A stretch of 7,158 nucleotides of DNA from Chloroflexota bacterium (lineage in GTDB: Bacteria > Chloroflexota > Dehalococcoidia > SM23-28-2 > RBG-16-64-32): assembly GCA_022561095.1 (NCBI GenBank), contig JADFRV010000116.1:1-7158 (forward strand). Direction: 5' to 3'. Position 1 is the first letter of the stretch. Each line of letters opens with the position of its first letter. The position numbers were made by a program, and so were the translations under genes. Below the pieces are notes generated by a model. That model was not told the origin of the DNA. It saw nothing but the letters and a program-made list of their open reading frames with translations, and made no database searches. This document shows, piece by piece, positions 6,593-7,158 of this stretch.

Positions 6593-6620
6593 GTCATTCT
6601 GAGTGCAGCGAAGAATCTCG
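6593..6620 (+). repeat. Dispersed intergenic repeat (ATTCTGAG...GAAGAATCTC type)
   Basis: Starting six bases after the guaA stop is GTCATTCTGAGTGCAGCGAA followed by GAATCTCG. From memory, close versions of this unit recur many times between genes in numerous bacterial genomes, including Chloroflexota and related uncultured groups, and give spurious peptides such as HSECSEES or FFAALRMT, as they would here. It occurs once in this window. Its function is not known to me; a role in transcript ends or mobility is speculation. Confidence 0.65.
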
Positions 6621-6641
6621 CCTTCACGTGCCGCGCACCAT

Positions 6642-6655
6642 GCCTACCGGCAGGC
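6642..6655. repeat. Short palindrome GCCTACCGGCAGGC
   Basis: This 14-base palindrome has one mismatched pair (6646 with 6651). It lies 22 bases beyond the dispersed repeat and may be a part of the same insertion unit. There is no T-run after it, so it does not look like an intrinsic terminator. Confidence 0.4.
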
Positions 6656-6801
6656 CCACCCCACCGCCCCCTTGCCACCTCCCCCTCACACCTCTCGCCC
6701 TTCCGCGCTATCCTTATCCCATGGCCGCTACGTCCACACCATCCGCTGCCCCCGCCCGCGGCTCTGCCCGCTATCCTGCGCGCTTTTCCTATCTGAAACC
6801 C

Positions 6802-7020
6802 TTGATCGTCCGCTCCGCCCCTTCCCATGAACGTCGCTCAATCAAACAAACACGCCCTGTTACATCCCCCGCCGGATACGGAATCCGCACCCGCGCGAAA
6901 AAACATCACCCGCACGATCAAACCCCGTATCTGGCTCGGCCCGCTCCATCAAATTCCAGATACGCAAACACGCTTGATCGTCCGTAAGCCCCCCGTAACA
7001 TCCCGCCCGCTTGTGCGTCC
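6802..7020 (+). promoter_or_regulatory. Repeated TTGATCGTSCG motif upstream of zinc-ribbon gene
   Basis: TTGATCGTCCG occurs exactly at 6802-6812 and 6974-6984, and TTGATCGTGCG occurs on the opposite strand at 6921-6911. A degenerate TTGTGCGTCC lies at 7011-7020. CAAACACGC is also repeated (6847-6855 and 6965-6973), the second copy abutting a TTGATCGT motif. All lie within 250 bases upstream of the ATG at 7049. They may be operator sites or remnants of a short duplicated unit. Confidence 0.4.
6926..6964. repeat. 9-bp inverted repeat
   Basis: CGTATCTGG (6926-6934) is the exact reverse complement of CCAGATACG (6956-6964), with a 21-base loop. It could form a hairpin in RNA, but no poly-T tract follows. 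It lies between the inverted and second direct copies of the TTGATCGT motif. Confidence 0.45.
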
Positions 7021-7036
7021 ATAGTTCACAACTCGT

Positions 7037-7041
7037 AAAGG
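7037..7041 (+). promoter_or_regulatory. Ribosome binding site of the zinc-ribbon gene
   Basis: AAAGG is seven bases before the ATG at 7049 and sets that start. The flanking 20 bases are AT-rich, as is common just before a real gene. No convincing -35/-10 pair with normal spacing was found close upstream. Confidence 0.45.
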
Positions 7042-7048
7042 TTAAAGT

Positions 7049-7158
7049 ATGACCGTGATCAGCACCGTCACCTGTCCCAACTGCGACGCCGAGGACCTGC
7101 GCGGGGCCCGCTTCTGTCCCCACTGCGGCACCGGCCTCGGCGGCAACGGCGCCGGACC
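7049..7158 (+). CDS. Zinc-ribbon protein, N-terminal fragment
   Basis: Only 36 codons are in the window and the gene continues past the right edge. Cys9, Cys12, Cys23 and Cys26 form CPNC-x10-CPHCG, the short zinc ribbon often found at the very N-terminus of bacterial proteins, followed by a glycine-rich linker (GTGLGGNGAG). In such proteins the ribbon is commonly joined to FHA domains, phosphatase or kinase domains, or membrane segments, so the main function lies in the missing part and cannot be named. The start is ATG with AAAGG seven bases upstream, and codons end in C or G as in the other genes. Confidence 0.75.
   Translation, partial: MTVISTVTCPNCDAEDLRGARFCPHCGTGLGGNGAG

Larger units (their letters stand above)
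6587..7048. other. Non-coding C-rich intergenic region
   Basis: This 462-base gap separates guaA from the zinc-ribbon gene. Frames crossing it are low-complexity (proline, serine, arginine rich) and begin inside guaA or the repeat, so none is called. The first 70 bases hold the dispersed repeat and a palindrome; 6660-6780 is pyrimidine-rich with CGCTATCCT twice (6706-6714 and 6769-6777); 6800-7020 holds the TTGATCGT motifs and a hairpin. No tRNA cloverleaf or known riboswitch was recognised. Confidence 0.6.

Noticed and set aside
6926..6964. Hairpin considered as an intrinsic terminator for guaA
   Set aside because: The loop is 21 bases, no T-run follows on either strand, and it is 340 bases from the guaA stop.
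6577..6987. Plus-strand frame starting HSECSEES-like after guaA
   Set aside because: It starts inside guaA, translates the dispersed repeat, then becomes low-complexity; such peptides are typical artefacts of that repeat.

Overview
This is a GC-rich (third positions almost all G or C) bacterial chromosomal segment made mostly of conserved housekeeping genes. Protein features (a PGK with the GGGMANTFLKAEG-type core, a split-domain GuaA, a short TsaC) and an intergenic ATTCTGAGTGCAGCGAAGAATCT-type repeat fit an uncultured Chloroflexota-like lineage. That placement is an impression from memory and is only moderately supported.

Layout. Positions 1-400 hold no convincing gene. Within them lies a 213-bp non-coding palindromic element (94-306) with 44-bp imperfect terminal inverted repeats and a TTA duplication on each side, i.e. 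a MITE. Positions 401-4705 are a minus-strand block transcribed leftward: tsaC (t6A37 tRNA modification), a membrane-anchored penicillin-acylase-family Ntn hydrolase, and pgk (glycolysis). Gaps are 12 and 30 bp, so this is probably one operon of functionally unrelated genes. Positions 4706-4837 are a divergent promoter region. Positions 4838-6586 are plus-strand guaA (GMP synthase, glutamine-hydrolysing) with an unusual N-terminal extension; a promoter-like pair and a Shine-Dalgarno suggest the true start is the GTG at 4892. Positions 6587-7048 are non-coding, C-rich, and carry a dispersed repeat just after guaA and several copies of a short TTGATCGT-type motif. At 7049 a new plus-strand gene begins with a CPxC...CPxC zinc ribbon and runs off the window.

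The most notable points are the MITE, the loss of the normal PGK C-terminus in favour of a hydrophobic seven-residue repeat (GAAMLAV/GAAVLAF), and C over G on the plus strand in genes of both orientations. I see no defence system, CRISPR array, tRNA or rRNA, and nothing that amounts to a clearly new multi-gene system.
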